Shown: positions 1 to 7,863 of the stretch, one piece after another | Layout: every line of letters starts with the position of its first letter | Numbering within the stretch: position 1 is the stretch's first letter | Assembly: GCA_025916135.1 (NCBI GenBank) | Contig: CP104793.1 | Span: forward strand, 2,728,001 to 2,792,000 | Direction of reading: 5' to 3' | DNA from: Rhodobacteraceae bacterium D3-12 | Lineage (GTDB): Bacteria; Pseudomonadota; Alphaproteobacteria; Rhodobacterales; Rhodobacteraceae | Length of the DNA: 64,000 nucleotides | Program-made: the position numbers and the translations under genes | Notes under the pieces: generated by a model | What the model was told of the DNA's origin: nothing | The model's database searches: none | The model's input: the letters and a program-made list of their open reading frames with translations, nothing else

Positions 1-66
1 TGAATGAGGTGTCGAAAGAGTCTTCTTTGGCAGACCTCATCTGGCGGGACTAAGTCGCCAGACCAC

Positions 67-1128
67 TTATTCTGCTACGGCAAAAGGGATCGTTTTGCGC
101 GAGCGAACCTGAAAGGGAGACATCCCGTATTCATCCCGAAATGCCTTGGACAGCGAATTTGATGAAGAAAACCCGGTTGCCAGTGCGACCTCCAAAACAT
201 CCAACGGGGTCTCCTCGACAAGAGTGCGGGCCCGCTTTAAGCGCAGGTTTTTGTAGAATTTTGCAGGCGTCGCCCCCATGTTTGCTTTGAAAATCCGCTC
301 AAGCTGACGGGTCGAAACGGCGATGCTTTCCGCTATGTCGCTTATCGCCAAAGGCTCTTCTATGGCGTGTTCCATAAGTTTGATGGCCTGACTGAGTTTG
401 CTGTCAAAACGCGGATAGACATTTGCGACTGAATGCGGTTGATCGGCACGAGAGTTCCGTATGGCTGGCAGAACAAGCCGATTGCCAACCTCGGTGATTT
501 CCCAAGAGCTCAGAACATCGGCCAGCAATTCAATGACAAGCTCGGATGTTGAGCCAGCCCCCGCTGACGTAATTATATTCCCGCTCCGCTCGGACAAACG
601 ATTGGTAATCTCACACCGGCACCCGCTCTCGCGGAGCATAGCGTGATCGCTCCAATGGGTCGTGACGGTAGAATTTTCGGGTTTGTTCGTTTTGATGTAC
701 GCGGTGGCCGCAGAAGACAAAAGCACCACGACACGGCCATCACGGACCATACTGCGCGTCCGGGGCATCCATTCCTGTGGCAGCGGGCCGCTGCCACCAA
801 CCACGATCATATGATCAGACAATTTGTGGTCGGCGATAGCAGGTGCTGCACGAATGATCTGTCCCCCCGCTCCTGTTACAAAACCTGGAGTGCTTGAGAC
901 AAAGCTCCACTGGCATAAAGGTTCTTCGACAACGCTGTTGATCACCTGAAGCGTATGCGTAATTGCTGACACCTCAAAATCCGAAAAACCGTTTTGCACA
1001 TAAATTTCAAAGCTCAGCTGTGTCGGGAAATTGGCGCCAGCTAACGCGCGATACTCTTGTGAATTGGTGGCTATCATAAAGACATCGAACCTCACATTAT
1101 CGGGGGCAGCTAAGTGACTTAAAGGCAC
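67..1128 (-). CDS. GlxA-family transcriptional regulator (DJ-1/PfpI-like domain plus AraC HTH)
   Basis: This is a 353-residue regulator with two parts. Residues about 20-210 resemble the DJ-1/PfpI-like sensory domain of GlxA-type regulators, with the typical order of a beta-rich start followed by a VVGGSG turn. Residues about 250-345 form an AraC-type double helix-turn-helix, with the closing signature GFSSSNSLSKAFRDEYGMSP. The start used is GTG at 1128, which overlaps the end of the upstream methyltransferase gene by 32 bases; an internal ATG near 1078 would remove the overlap but cut into the sensory domain. It is the last gene of a minus-strand set with the methyltransferase and the PanB-like gene, so it may control that set. 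Effector unknown. A 7-bp stem (40-46 with 56-62) lies just downstream. Confidence 0.85.
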   Translation of the reverse strand: MPLSHLAAPDNVRFDVFMIATNSQEYRALAGANFPTQLSFEIYVQNGFSDFEVSAITHTLQVINSVVEEPLCQWSFVSSTPGFVTGAGGQIIRAAPAIADHKLSDHMIVVGGSGPLPQEWMPRTRSMVRDGRVVVLLSSAATAYIKTNKPENSTVTTHWSDHAMLRESGCRCEITNRLSERSGNIITSAGAGSTSELVIELLADVLSSWEITEVGNRLVLPAIRNSRADQPHSVANVYPRFDSKLSQAIKLMEHAIEEPLAISDIAESIAVSTRQLERIFKANMGATPAKFYKNLRLKRARTLVEETPLDVLEVALATGFSSSNSLSKAFRDEYGMSPFQVRSRKTIPFAVAE

Positions 1129-1798
1129 GTCCCACCAATGGCCAACTCACCTCAAATGGCTCGTCCAATTGGTATTTCGAGCGGTCAATTTGTGGCAGCG
1201 GACTGCCTGCCTCTCTCGCCGACCTCGTTGCACTCAACTCACCGATATGCCGATCAAGATCATCGTAACTCATCTTTTTCTGCATTCTCGCCGCGGGTAA
1301 AACTATGGGCCGCCCATTGAAATCCAGATCGCTGTATCCACTCACGACCCAATCTCGTTCGGGCTCCCAATATTTTTCCAATGCCCGAAAGACTGGGGCG
1401 TATGTCTCTGCCACCGCGTCTGGCAATTGTAACTCACCCCATGCAAGGGCAACAAACACACCGCCTTGGCGCAAGATGCGACTGGCTTCGTTCAAATGGC
1501 CCTCGACATCGAAATGGTGAAGCGCCTGCATAGAAATCACCAAGTCCACCGAATGATCTTCAAACGGAAGGGTCTCGGCCGAGGCAGTTAAATAAGCGTA
1601 GCCCGCCTTTTTTGCGGCACGCATAGCCCCGCGTGGAGGCGCAATGTCAGTCGCCGTAACACTATGGAACCGCGGTGCGAGAAAGGCGGAGATCTCTGCC
1701 GCACCCGCACCGCACTCCACGCAATGAACTTGCGCATCGCATTGAGAGGTGAGCCAACCGATAAGATCGGCTGGCCCAAGATTTACCATCGGCCTCAT
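1097..1798 (-). CDS. class I SAM-dependent methyltransferase
   Basis: This 233-residue protein has a Rossmann-fold methyltransferase core. Motif I is ECGAGAAEI at about residues 28-36, followed by an acidic motif II region (TATDIAP) and the motif-IV-like stretch HSVDLVISMQALHHF. The C-terminal WPLVGRA resembles the end of small-molecule methyltransferases of the UbiE/type-11 group. The ATG at 1798 lies five bases after the stop of the PanB-like gene, so the two are probably co-transcribed and translationally coupled. The substrate cannot be read from sequence. The 3' end overlaps the regulator gene by 32 bases. Confidence 0.85.
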   Translation of the reverse strand: MRPMVNLGPADLIGWLTSQCDAQVHCVECGAGAAEISAFLAPRFHSVTATDIAPPRGAMRAAKKAGYAYLTASAETLPFEDHSVDLVISMQALHHFDVEGHLNEASRILRQGGVFVALAWGELQLPDAVAETYAPVFRALEKYWEPERDWVVSGYSDLDFNGRPIVLPAARMQKKMSYDDLDRHIGELSATRSAREAGSPLPQIDRSKYQLDEPFEVSWPLVGRAFKSLSCPR

Positions 1799-1803
1799 GA
1801 CTG

Positions 1804-2651
1804 TCAGCCGACAGATTCCAAGAACTTGGCGAGCTCGCCATCATGCATGGTGTGCGAAAGGTCGGGGTTCGGGAATTGCCCACCACTGGCAGCATTGTAA
1901 TAGGCTGCGTAGGCTTTCTCCATTTCGCCCCACACATCCCCAAACACTTCGCGCTTTGGCGGAATCGGAAAGACCGAACAACCGATGATGTCGCTGGAGA
2001 CGTGGAAAATACCGTGCGCGTATGGACCCGATCCAAGGCTGGCAACCGCGACGGGCAGATTTTCGTAACAGTATTTTGTCAACTCGACCGACGTATGCTC
2101 AAACAACGCCGCAAAGATGCCTGCATCAATCGAGGCATGCACAAGCTCCAGAATGGCCTTGGCATCTTCTGCCGTTCGCCCGGCAGGTGCGTGGCCAGAG
2201 TTCATCACAGCCCGCTCGCCCTGCACGCCAAAGTGCCCGACAACGGGAATACCCGCGGCCACAATCGCACGAATATGTTCGACCGTGCCCATTGAGGGTT
2301 CAATGTGAACCCCGTCTGCGCCCAACTTCACAACCTTAGCCGCGTTACGAACGGATTCTTCGATCGAGATGCTGGCGGTCGTGTTTGGCATGTTACAAAT
2401 AATGAAAGGTGACGTTGCCCCCCGCAGAACGCCTTCAAGCATGTAAAGCTGTTCTTCAAAATCTACGGTAGCCATAGATTTGTGCCCCATCAGGCCCATC
2501 GGCCCGGGCTGCCACAGCACAAAAGATCCATCCCTAGGTTCTCTGCCATGATCGCACTTGGCGTGTCGTGGCATTCCATGCCGATGATACGCTCTCCCTT
2601 TTGAACCTTTTCGGCCAGATGCTTCAGGCGCGTTTTCCTACGTTTAGCCAT
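1804..2651 (-). CDS. PanB-like (ketopantoate hydroxymethyltransferase/PEP-mutase superfamily) protein, frameshifted as given
   Basis: The gene encodes a TIM-barrel protein of about 282 residues related to PanB. The real start is ATG at 2651, preceded by a strong GGGAGGAAG ribosome site; a shorter open frame starting at 2574 has none. The first 50 residues (including GMECHDTPSA) are in one frame and the rest in another, with the break in the CCCGGGCC run at about 2501-2508, consistent with one missing base. Later motifs match PanB: NAAKVVKLGADGVHIEP, IPVVGHFGV, and the GSGPYAHG loop. Compared with PanB from memory, both magnesium-binding aspartates seem changed (GDSLG corresponds to a CGSPG-type loop, ADMP to CNMP), so it probably does not make ketopantoate. 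It is followed by the methyltransferase. An inverted repeat lies 41 bases upstream of the start. Confidence 0.7.
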
Positions 2652-2691
2652 GTCTTCCTCCCAGAATTAATTGACCGCGACCTCCCGTCGC

Positions 2692-2715
2692 ACATTCATT
2701 ACCTCACATGAATGT
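2692..2715. promoter_or_regulatory. candidate operator: 8-bp perfect inverted repeat
   Basis: ACATTCAT (2692-2699) and ATGAATGT (2708-2715) are perfect inverted repeats separated by 8 bases. They sit 41 to 64 bases upstream of the PanB-like gene start, where a repressor or activator site is expected. The regulator is not known; the GlxA-like protein of the same gene set is a possible candidate. AraC-type proteins usually prefer direct repeats, which weakens that link. Confidence 0.4.
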
Positions 2716-3076
2716 TAGATAATCAACAAAAACTTTCGGCTAACGCTCAATTATTGGGCTGACTATCTGATTTAAATGTTAAATTTTCTGCAGGGGATGC
2801 AATTGCTGTTCAAACTCAATACCCTCAGGATTTTCTCATGAAAGCAGCCGCCAAGTTCGGCTTTCTTAAGATGGAATTTCACCCCAAAACCCACATGGAG
2901 CTGACTGGCGGATCACAGCAGCCAAACAGTAAACCGCTTTGCGCGCTCTGCGCCTTGCAGGGCCTTCTGCCCGTTGCACGACCCAAAACCGAACTTTCAA
3001 ACACGAACCCTTGAAGAAAGGCGCCGCCGCGCCCTACGCTGCGTATTGAAAAAACGCATTGGATGGTTCCGCAGAC
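2716..3076. other. non-coding divergent intergenic stretch
   Basis: This stretch separates the minus-strand PanB-like gene from the plus-strand hemerythrin gene. It is AT-richer than its surroundings up to about 2890, as expected for promoters of both genes. No open frame with a ribosome site or coding-like composition was found, and no long hairpin was seen. Confidence 0.5.
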
Positions 3077-3481
3077 ATGAAATGGAAAGAAGCCTACGCA
3101 ACAGGCGACGCGCTCGTCGACAAACAGCATAAATCGCTTTTTGCCTTCTCCGAAGAGTTCCGCGAGGTGCTCGACCACGCCAATGGCGACAAAACCTATG
3201 ATCTTTTTCTAGAATTCCTGAACGAATACGCCGAAGTCCATTTCAGCTTTGAAGACAGCTGCATGATGGCCCACCGCTGCCCCATCGCCGACAGGAATCG
3301 CAAAGAACACGGCTCTTTCCGGCGGCTGATCGAAACCGAACAGCACGCCTATACCGCTGACGGGTTTGACCGCGCACGCGCTTATGCTCTGCTCGACCAG
3401 ATCGACCATTGGCTCGACAGCCACATCGCCCGCATCGACGTGCAGCTCAAAGACAGCATCGCCGCAGGGCGGCAATGCTGA
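3077..3481 (+). CDS. bacteriohemerythrin (hemerythrin-domain protein)
   Basis: This 134-residue protein is a single four-helix hemerythrin domain that would bind oxygen or sense oxygen or iron at a non-heme diiron centre in the cytoplasm. Expected ligands are visible: His18 in DKQHK, His55 and Glu59 in HFSFED, His78 in KEHGSF, and His116 plus Asp121 in HIARID. The position four residues before His78, usually His in the HxxxH pair, is Asn74, so one canonical iron ligand is apparently missing. ATG at 3077 is chosen because the family starts just before the W..Y..G segment; a TTG at 3059 is in frame upstream. The gene stands alone. Confidence 0.85.
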   Translation: MKWKEAYATGDALVDKQHKSLFAFSEEFREVLDHANGDKTYDLFLEFLNEYAEVHFSFEDSCMMAHRCPIADRNRKEHGSFRRLIETEQHAYTADGFDRARAYALLDQIDHWLDSHIARIDVQLKDSIAAGRQC

Positions 3482-3499
3482 AATATGAACCCGACCGCC

Positions 3500-4234
3500 T
3501 TACGGCATAAGGATTTGCTTGCGCTCAAAGCTGGCAGTGTCGCGCGTCAGGTCATCATAGATGATCTCGACCGTCACCGCGCCGATGCTCTGCAATTGGT
3601 GCACTTCGTAAATCTTGGCATCCGCCTGAATGGCATTGGGTGCATTGGTGTCGATCTGGCACGGCGGCAAAGGCCAGTCTTTCATCGGCGCGCCATTGAT
3701 CGAATATTTCACCCCGACCAGACCACAGCGCCAAGACAAAAGATGCGTGAAATAGATCAGATCATTGCCGTCATATTCACGCACGGCCACCCAATTGCCC
3801 TTGGTCGCCCCCATGATGGGTTTGATCTCAACCGCAGTGGTGAACTTGCCGGTCGGCACCTGTGGCTCGGCGACATAGCCGCCCGCGACTTGTGCGCTTG
3901 GTGCGGGATCTGGCGTTGCGACCTGCGGTGCTGGCGTCGTGGCTTGGGGCGCGGGCTTCGCGGTTTCGTCCGTTCCGGCAAAGAACCCGCCACCATCATC
4001 ACCGCCATCGTCGCCGCCCCCATCGCCGCCAACATCATCCCCGCTCGCAGGCGGCTGAACCACAGCGCCCGTCACCGCCGGAGGTTGTGTCACCACAGCA
4101 CCATCGTCGCCCGCCTTGGGGGGCTCGGCGACCACCACGCCACCACTCGACACCGGCGGCGCCTTGTCACTCGGCCCGGCGCCACCCGCCGCGCCAATTC
4201 CCATAGCGATCATGATGAAAAAATTGTCCAGCAT
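3500..4234 (-). CDS. hypothetical protein, Pro/Ala/Gly/Asp-rich linker with conserved C-terminal domain
   Basis: I do not recognise a named family. The 244-residue protein starts with a short hydrophobic segment (MLDNFFIMIAMGIGAAGG), which could be a weak signal or anchor. Residues about 20-125 are low-complexity, rich in Pro, Ala, Gly and Asp, with a GDGGGDDGGDDGGG run. From about residue 130 to the end there is a folded-looking domain with the Trp- and Cys-containing stretch HLLSWRCGLVGVKYSINGAP. This layout suggests an exported or membrane-tethered domain on a flexible arm. A long open frame on the opposite strand has no good start and I treat it as a shadow. Confidence 0.6.
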   Translation of the reverse strand: MLDNFFIMIAMGIGAAGGAGPSDKAPPVSSGGVVVAEPPKAGDDGAVVTQPPAVTGAVVQPPASGDDVGGDGGGDDGGDDGGGFFAGTDETAKPAPQATTPAPQVATPDPAPSAQVAGGYVAEPQVPTGKFTTAVEIKPIMGATKGNWVAVREYDGNDLIYFTHLLSWRCGLVGVKYSINGAPMKDWPLPPCQIDTNAPNAIQADAKIYEVHQLQSIGAVTVEIIYDDLTRDTASFERKQILMP

Positions 4235-4338
4235 TGCAAATTCCTTTCGGCCATCTTCTTTGTCTCAAAATCTGTAAACGGCCCTTTGTTGCCGGGCGCG
4301 ACCCCTCTATAGTACCGCATGAGCAGACAGGGGCAGGT

Positions 4339-5349
4339 ATGATAATGGCCGCAAAGGCAGATAAAAGCCAATCCTTCAACATCGTGGTTGTCGGGCAAAA
4401 TGGACGACTGCAATACGAGGCGCTGCTTTTCGCAGCCTCTCTGCGCCACTATAGCCCCGGTTTCAAAGGCCGCCTCTTCATCGCCGAGCCCCAGCCCGGC
4501 CCGAAATGGTCGCGCGATCCGCGCATCGGCAACGGCGATGTGATCGAAGCCCTCGACGCCCTCGATGCCGAGATTTTACCGTTTGAAAGCGCCCACTTCG
4601 GCGAAAGCTACCCTTATGGCAACAAGATCGAAGCCCTCAGCGCCCTCCCCGAGGGCGAACCCTTTGTGTTCTTTGACAGTGATACGTTAATCACCGGCGA
4701 TCTCACCTCGGTTCCGTTTGACTTTGCGCGCCCGTCGGCCTCCCTGCGGCGCGAAGGCACGTGGCCCAAACAAGAGCTTTACGGCCCCGGCTATTCCGCC
4801 ACATGGAAATCGCTCTACGACAAATTCGGCCTCGATTTCACAAGCTCGCTCGACCTTTCTCAACCCGATGAATTTTGGCGGCGCTACCTCTATTTCAACG
4901 CCGGGTTCTTCTTTTACAAATGCCCAAAGCTATTTGGCGACCGTTTCCTCGAATACGCCCTCGCCATCCGCGATGACGCGCCCGAAGAACTGGTCTGCCA
5001 AGAGCTTGATCCATGGCTGGATCAGGTCGCCCTCCCCCTCGTGATCCACGCCTTGGGCGGCGGGCGTGACACCCTGCCCGATGGGATGCTCGACGGCGCG
5101 ATCTCCTGTCACTATCGGCTCTTCCCGCTGCTTTACGCGCGCGAAGGCGATCACGTAGTCACCGCCCTTGAAACCGTCGCCGCCCCCAACAAGCTCAAGA
5201 AAGTGCTCAAGCAATACGAGCCGATCAAGCGGATGGTCTATCAAAGCCGGGGTCAGAAAGTCCGCGCCATGTTCGACCAAAACGACCTCCCCCGCCGGGA
5301 ACAGGCGATCCGCAACCGGATCAAGAAGGCAGGCTTCTGGATGCGCTGA
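4339..5349 (+). CDS. GT-A-fold glycosyltransferase-like protein of unknown function
   Basis: The protein of about 336 residues starts with a beta-strand motif (FNIVVVGQNGRLQYEALLFAAS) and carries FFDSDTLITGDL, which has the DxD-type metal and nucleotide-sugar binding signature of GT-A glycosyltransferases. A later conserved-looking segment is FNAGFFFYKCPKLFGDRF. No signal peptide or membrane helix is evident, so it should be cytoplasmic. The start at 4339 (ATG ATA ATG) is preceded by a purine-rich GGGGCAGGT; ATG at 4345 is an equal alternative. Upstream in-frame sequence to 4234 overlaps the divergent gene and looks non-coding. The sugar donor and acceptor are unknown. Confidence 0.6.
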   Translation: MIMAAKADKSQSFNIVVVGQNGRLQYEALLFAASLRHYSPGFKGRLFIAEPQPGPKWSRDPRIGNGDVIEALDALDAEILPFESAHFGESYPYGNKIEALSALPEGEPFVFFDSDTLITGDLTSVPFDFARPSASLRREGTWPKQELYGPGYSATWKSLYDKFGLDFTSSLDLSQPDEFWRRYLYFNAGFFFYKCPKLFGDRFLEYALAIRDDAPEELVCQELDPWLDQVALPLVIHALGGGRDTLPDGMLDGAISCHYRLFPLLYAREGDHVVTALETVAAPNKLKKVLKQYEPIKRMVYQSRGQKVRAMFDQNDLPRREQAIRNRIKKAGFWMR

Positions 5350-5495
5350 CCGGATCAGCCCCGTTTGGCGCGGAACATTCTCCCAATCCTGAACCGCCCT
5401 GTGAAACAGATTCCCTTCCCGCACTCAGGGAGTTGTGAGCGCAGCGCAATTCGCCTACGACTCGCGCAACGCATTCAAACGGGAGGGCCAATCAC

Positions 5496-6776
5496 ATGGC
5501 ATACGGCTTCGATACACTGCAAATCCACGCGGGCGCACGCCCCGATCCGGCAACCGGCGCACGCCAGACACCGATCTATCAGACCACAGGCTACGTGTTC
5601 CGCGACGCCGATCACGCCGCGGCACTCTTTAACCTGCAAGAAGTCGGCTTCATCTATTCCCGCCTGACCAACCCCACCGTGGCCGTGCTTCAAGAACGTA
5701 TCGCCACGCTCGAAGGCGGTCAGGGCGCGGTCTGCTGCTCCTCCGGCCACGCGGCGCAAATCATGGCTCTGTTCCCGCTGATGCAGCCGGGCTGCAATGT
5801 TGTTGCCTCGACCCGCCTCTATGGCGGCACGGTCACGCAGTTCAGCCAGACAATCAAACGCTTCGGCTGGTCCGCGAAATTCGTCGACTTCGACGATACC
5901 GAAGCTGTCAAAGCCGCAATCGACGAGAACACCCGCGCGGTGTTCTGCGAATCCATCGCCAATCCGGGCGGCTATATCACCGACATCCCGGCCATCGCCG
6001 CGATTTCCGACGCCGCGCAGATCCCGCTGATCGTGGATAACACCTCGGCGACGCCTTATCTCTGCAACCCGATTGCCCTCGGCGCGACGCTGGTGGTGCA
6101 TTCCACCACCAAATACCTCACCGGCAATGGCACGGTCACCGGCGGCTGCATCGTTGATTCCGGCAATTTCGACTGGACCGCATCGGGCAAATTCCCATCG
6201 CTGTCCGAGCCTGAGCCCGCCTATCACGGCCTCAAGTTCCACGAAACCTTCGGCCCGCTCGCCTTTACCTTCCACGGCATTGCCATCGGCCTGCGCGACC
6301 TTGGCATGACGATGAACCCGCAAGCGGCGCATTACACGCTCATGGGCATCGAAACGCTCAGCCTGCGGATGGAGCGCCACGTCGAAAACGCGCGCAAAGT
6401 GGCGGAATGGCTCGAAAACGATGACCGGATCGAAGCGGTCACCTATGCCGGCCTGCCCTCCTCGCCCTATTACTCGCGGATCGAAACGGTTTGCCCCAAA
6501 GGCGCCGGCGCGCTCTTCACGGTCAAGCTCAAGGGCGGCTATGACGCCTGCGTCAAGCTGGTCGACAGCCTCGAGCTGTTCTCCCATGTGGCCAACCTTG
6601 GCGACACGCGCTCGCTGATCATCCACTCCGCCTCGACCACCCACCGCCAGCTTTCTGCCGAACAACAGGAAGCCGCCGGTGCAGGCGCCAGCGTGGTGCG
6701 TATCTCGATCGGTATCGAAAACGCCGAAGACCTGATCGCCGATCTGGACCAAGGCCTCAGCAAAGCAGGCGCCTGA
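5496..6776 (+). CDS. metY: O-acetylhomoserine aminocarboxypropyltransferase (sulfhydrylase)
   Basis: This 426-residue PLP enzyme of the Cys/Met metabolism family would convert O-acetylhomoserine and sulfide to homocysteine in methionine synthesis. The N-terminus FDTLQIHAGARPDPATGARQ and the tyrosine motif YSRLTNPT are typical of MetY. The PLP lysine lies in STTKYLTGNGT (about residue 209). Length agrees with MetY (about 425-430) rather than the shorter MetZ/MetB group. GGGAGGG lies 8 bases before ATG 5496. The gene appears monocistronic and ends at a strong hairpin terminator. I looked for a SAM-II riboswitch in the upstream 146 bases and did not recognise one. Confidence 0.92.
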   Translation: MAYGFDTLQIHAGARPDPATGARQTPIYQTTGYVFRDADHAAALFNLQEVGFIYSRLTNPTVAVLQERIATLEGGQGAVCCSSGHAAQIMALFPLMQPGCNVVASTRLYGGTVTQFSQTIKRFGWSAKFVDFDDTEAVKAAIDENTRAVFCESIANPGGYITDIPAIAAISDAAQIPLIVDNTSATPYLCNPIALGATLVVHSTTKYLTGNGTVTGGCIVDSGNFDWTASGKFPSLSEPEPAYHGLKFHETFGPLAFTFHGIAIGLRDLGMTMNPQAAHYTLMGIETLSLRMERHVENARKVAEWLENDDRIEAVTYAGLPSSPYYSRIETVCPKGAGALFTVKLKGGYDACVKLVDSLELFSHVANLGDTRSLIIHSASTTHRQLSAEQQEAAGAGASVVRISIGIENAEDLIADLDQGLSKAGA

Positions 6777-6829
6777 ACAGCAAGCGCCTCAGCCATCCAA
6801 TACGGATGAGCGAAAAAACGCTCCACATC

Positions 6830-6859
6830 GCCCGGCACCCCACAGGTGTCGGGCTTTTT
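6830..6859 (+). terminator. rho-independent terminator of metY
   Basis: A 10-bp stem (6830-6839 with 6845-6854, one G-T pair) closes a 5-base loop and is followed by TTTTT. It lies 53 bases after the metY stop. Confidence 0.85.
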
Positions 6860-7029
6860 ATTGACCTGACCACGCTCTCCCCCCTATCACCCTATCAGGC
6901 TCGCTTCTTTGGCCCGCTTCTTTTGGCCCATTTCGGGAAACCCCTTTGCGCCGGCGGTTTGCTGCGGTAAAATTAACTATCGGTGGGATGAACTCCCATC
7001 ACGTTTGAAAGAGTGCTAATTCCCCGGCG

Positions 7030-7863
7030 ATGAAACCAAATTTTGCACTTTCGCTCTCGTTTGAGGGCATCGGCCTTCTCCATAGGGCCTTCCCCGGTTG
7101 GAACCGGGTGGGTGAGGTTGAGCTGGATTCGCCCGATCTCCCCGGCGCATTGGCCGTTCTTCGCGAGACCGCGTTGCAAATCAACGGTCAGGATCTCGCC
7201 TCGAAACTGGTGATTCCAAATGAGCAGATCAAATACATCACGCTCGATCTTGGTCTGGTTGACGAGGCCCAGCGCACCGAGGCGATTTTAAAAGCACTCG
7301 ATGGCGCCACCCCCTATCCCGTTGATCATTTGGCCTATGACTGGTCGGTCGAAGGCGACAAAACCCAAATCGCCGCCGTCGCTCGTGAAACCCTTGAAGA
7401 GGCTGAAAAATTCGCCGACGACCATGGGTTCGGCCCGGTCTGTTTCGTCGCCATTCCGCCGCAGGACGTGTTCTCTGGCGAGCCGTTTTTTGGCCCCACC
7501 GCCTATGCCGCAACATTGCTTGGCGATGCCAGCGACGTTCAACGCGACATGGCCCCGATCCGTGTCACCGGCGTGGTACGCCTGCCCGATCCCGGCGACG
7601 AAGCCGCAATCGCTGCGGCCCCCGTGGCCGACGCCGCGCCAGACGTGACTGCCGAAGCGCCAACAGCCACGCCTCCTGAGCCAGAGCAAGCCCCCGCGCC
7701 CGAGCAGACCCCCGCCGATGTCTCCACCGAAACGCCTACCGACGCCGCCGCCGAACCGCCGGAGTCTGAGGCCGAGGTTGAGCTGCGCCCGAGGTCGAGG
7801 TTGAACCCGAATTGGACCAGCCCCCTTGGAGTCGTCAGACCAACTGGCAGACGCCTTGCCTGA
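7030..7863 (+). CDS. N-terminal part of a frameshifted pilus/secretion-like membrane protein
   Basis: This is the first of three overlapping open frames that together read as one protein of about 1,060 residues (7030-10206). Residues 1-190 form a globular domain faintly reminiscent of the actin-like GspL/PilM class (LVIPNEQIKYITLDL), then the sequence becomes Pro/Glu/Ala-rich. True coding leaves this frame at about 7782, where restoring one G gives EAAPEVEVEPELDQ in a second frame. One C is missing again in the C run 7821-7825, after which the frame of the next piece continues. The residues past 7782 in this frame (RPRSRLNPN...) are therefore artefactual. Function is inferred only from the C-terminal domain of the third piece. 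Confidence 0.6.
   Translation: MKPNFALSLSFEGIGLLHRAFPGWNRVGEVELDSPDLPGALAVLRETALQINGQDLASKLVIPNEQIKYITLDLGLVDEAQRTEAILKALDGATPYPVDHLAYDWSVEGDKTQIAAVARETLEEAEKFADDHGFGPVCFVAIPPQDVFSGEPFFGPTAYAATLLGDASDVQRDMAPIRVTGVVRLPDPGDEAAIAAAPVADAAPDVTAEAPTATPPEPEQAPAPEQTPADVSTETPTDAAAEPPESEAEVELRPRSRLNPNWTSPLGVVRPTGRRLA

Noticed and set aside
2879-3178. A 99-residue minus-strand frame between the PanB-like and hemerythrin genes
   Set aside because: It overlaps the hemerythrin coding region, has no ribosome site and no recognisable domain.
3485-4312. A plus-strand open frame of 275 residues opposite the hypothetical minus-strand gene
   Set aside because: It is Arg/His-rich without a good start, while the minus-strand frame has a hydrophobic start and a folded-looking C-terminal domain.
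5350-5495. SAM-II or other SAM riboswitch in front of metY
   Set aside because: I could not find the conserved pseudoknot sequence; a covariance model search would settle it.
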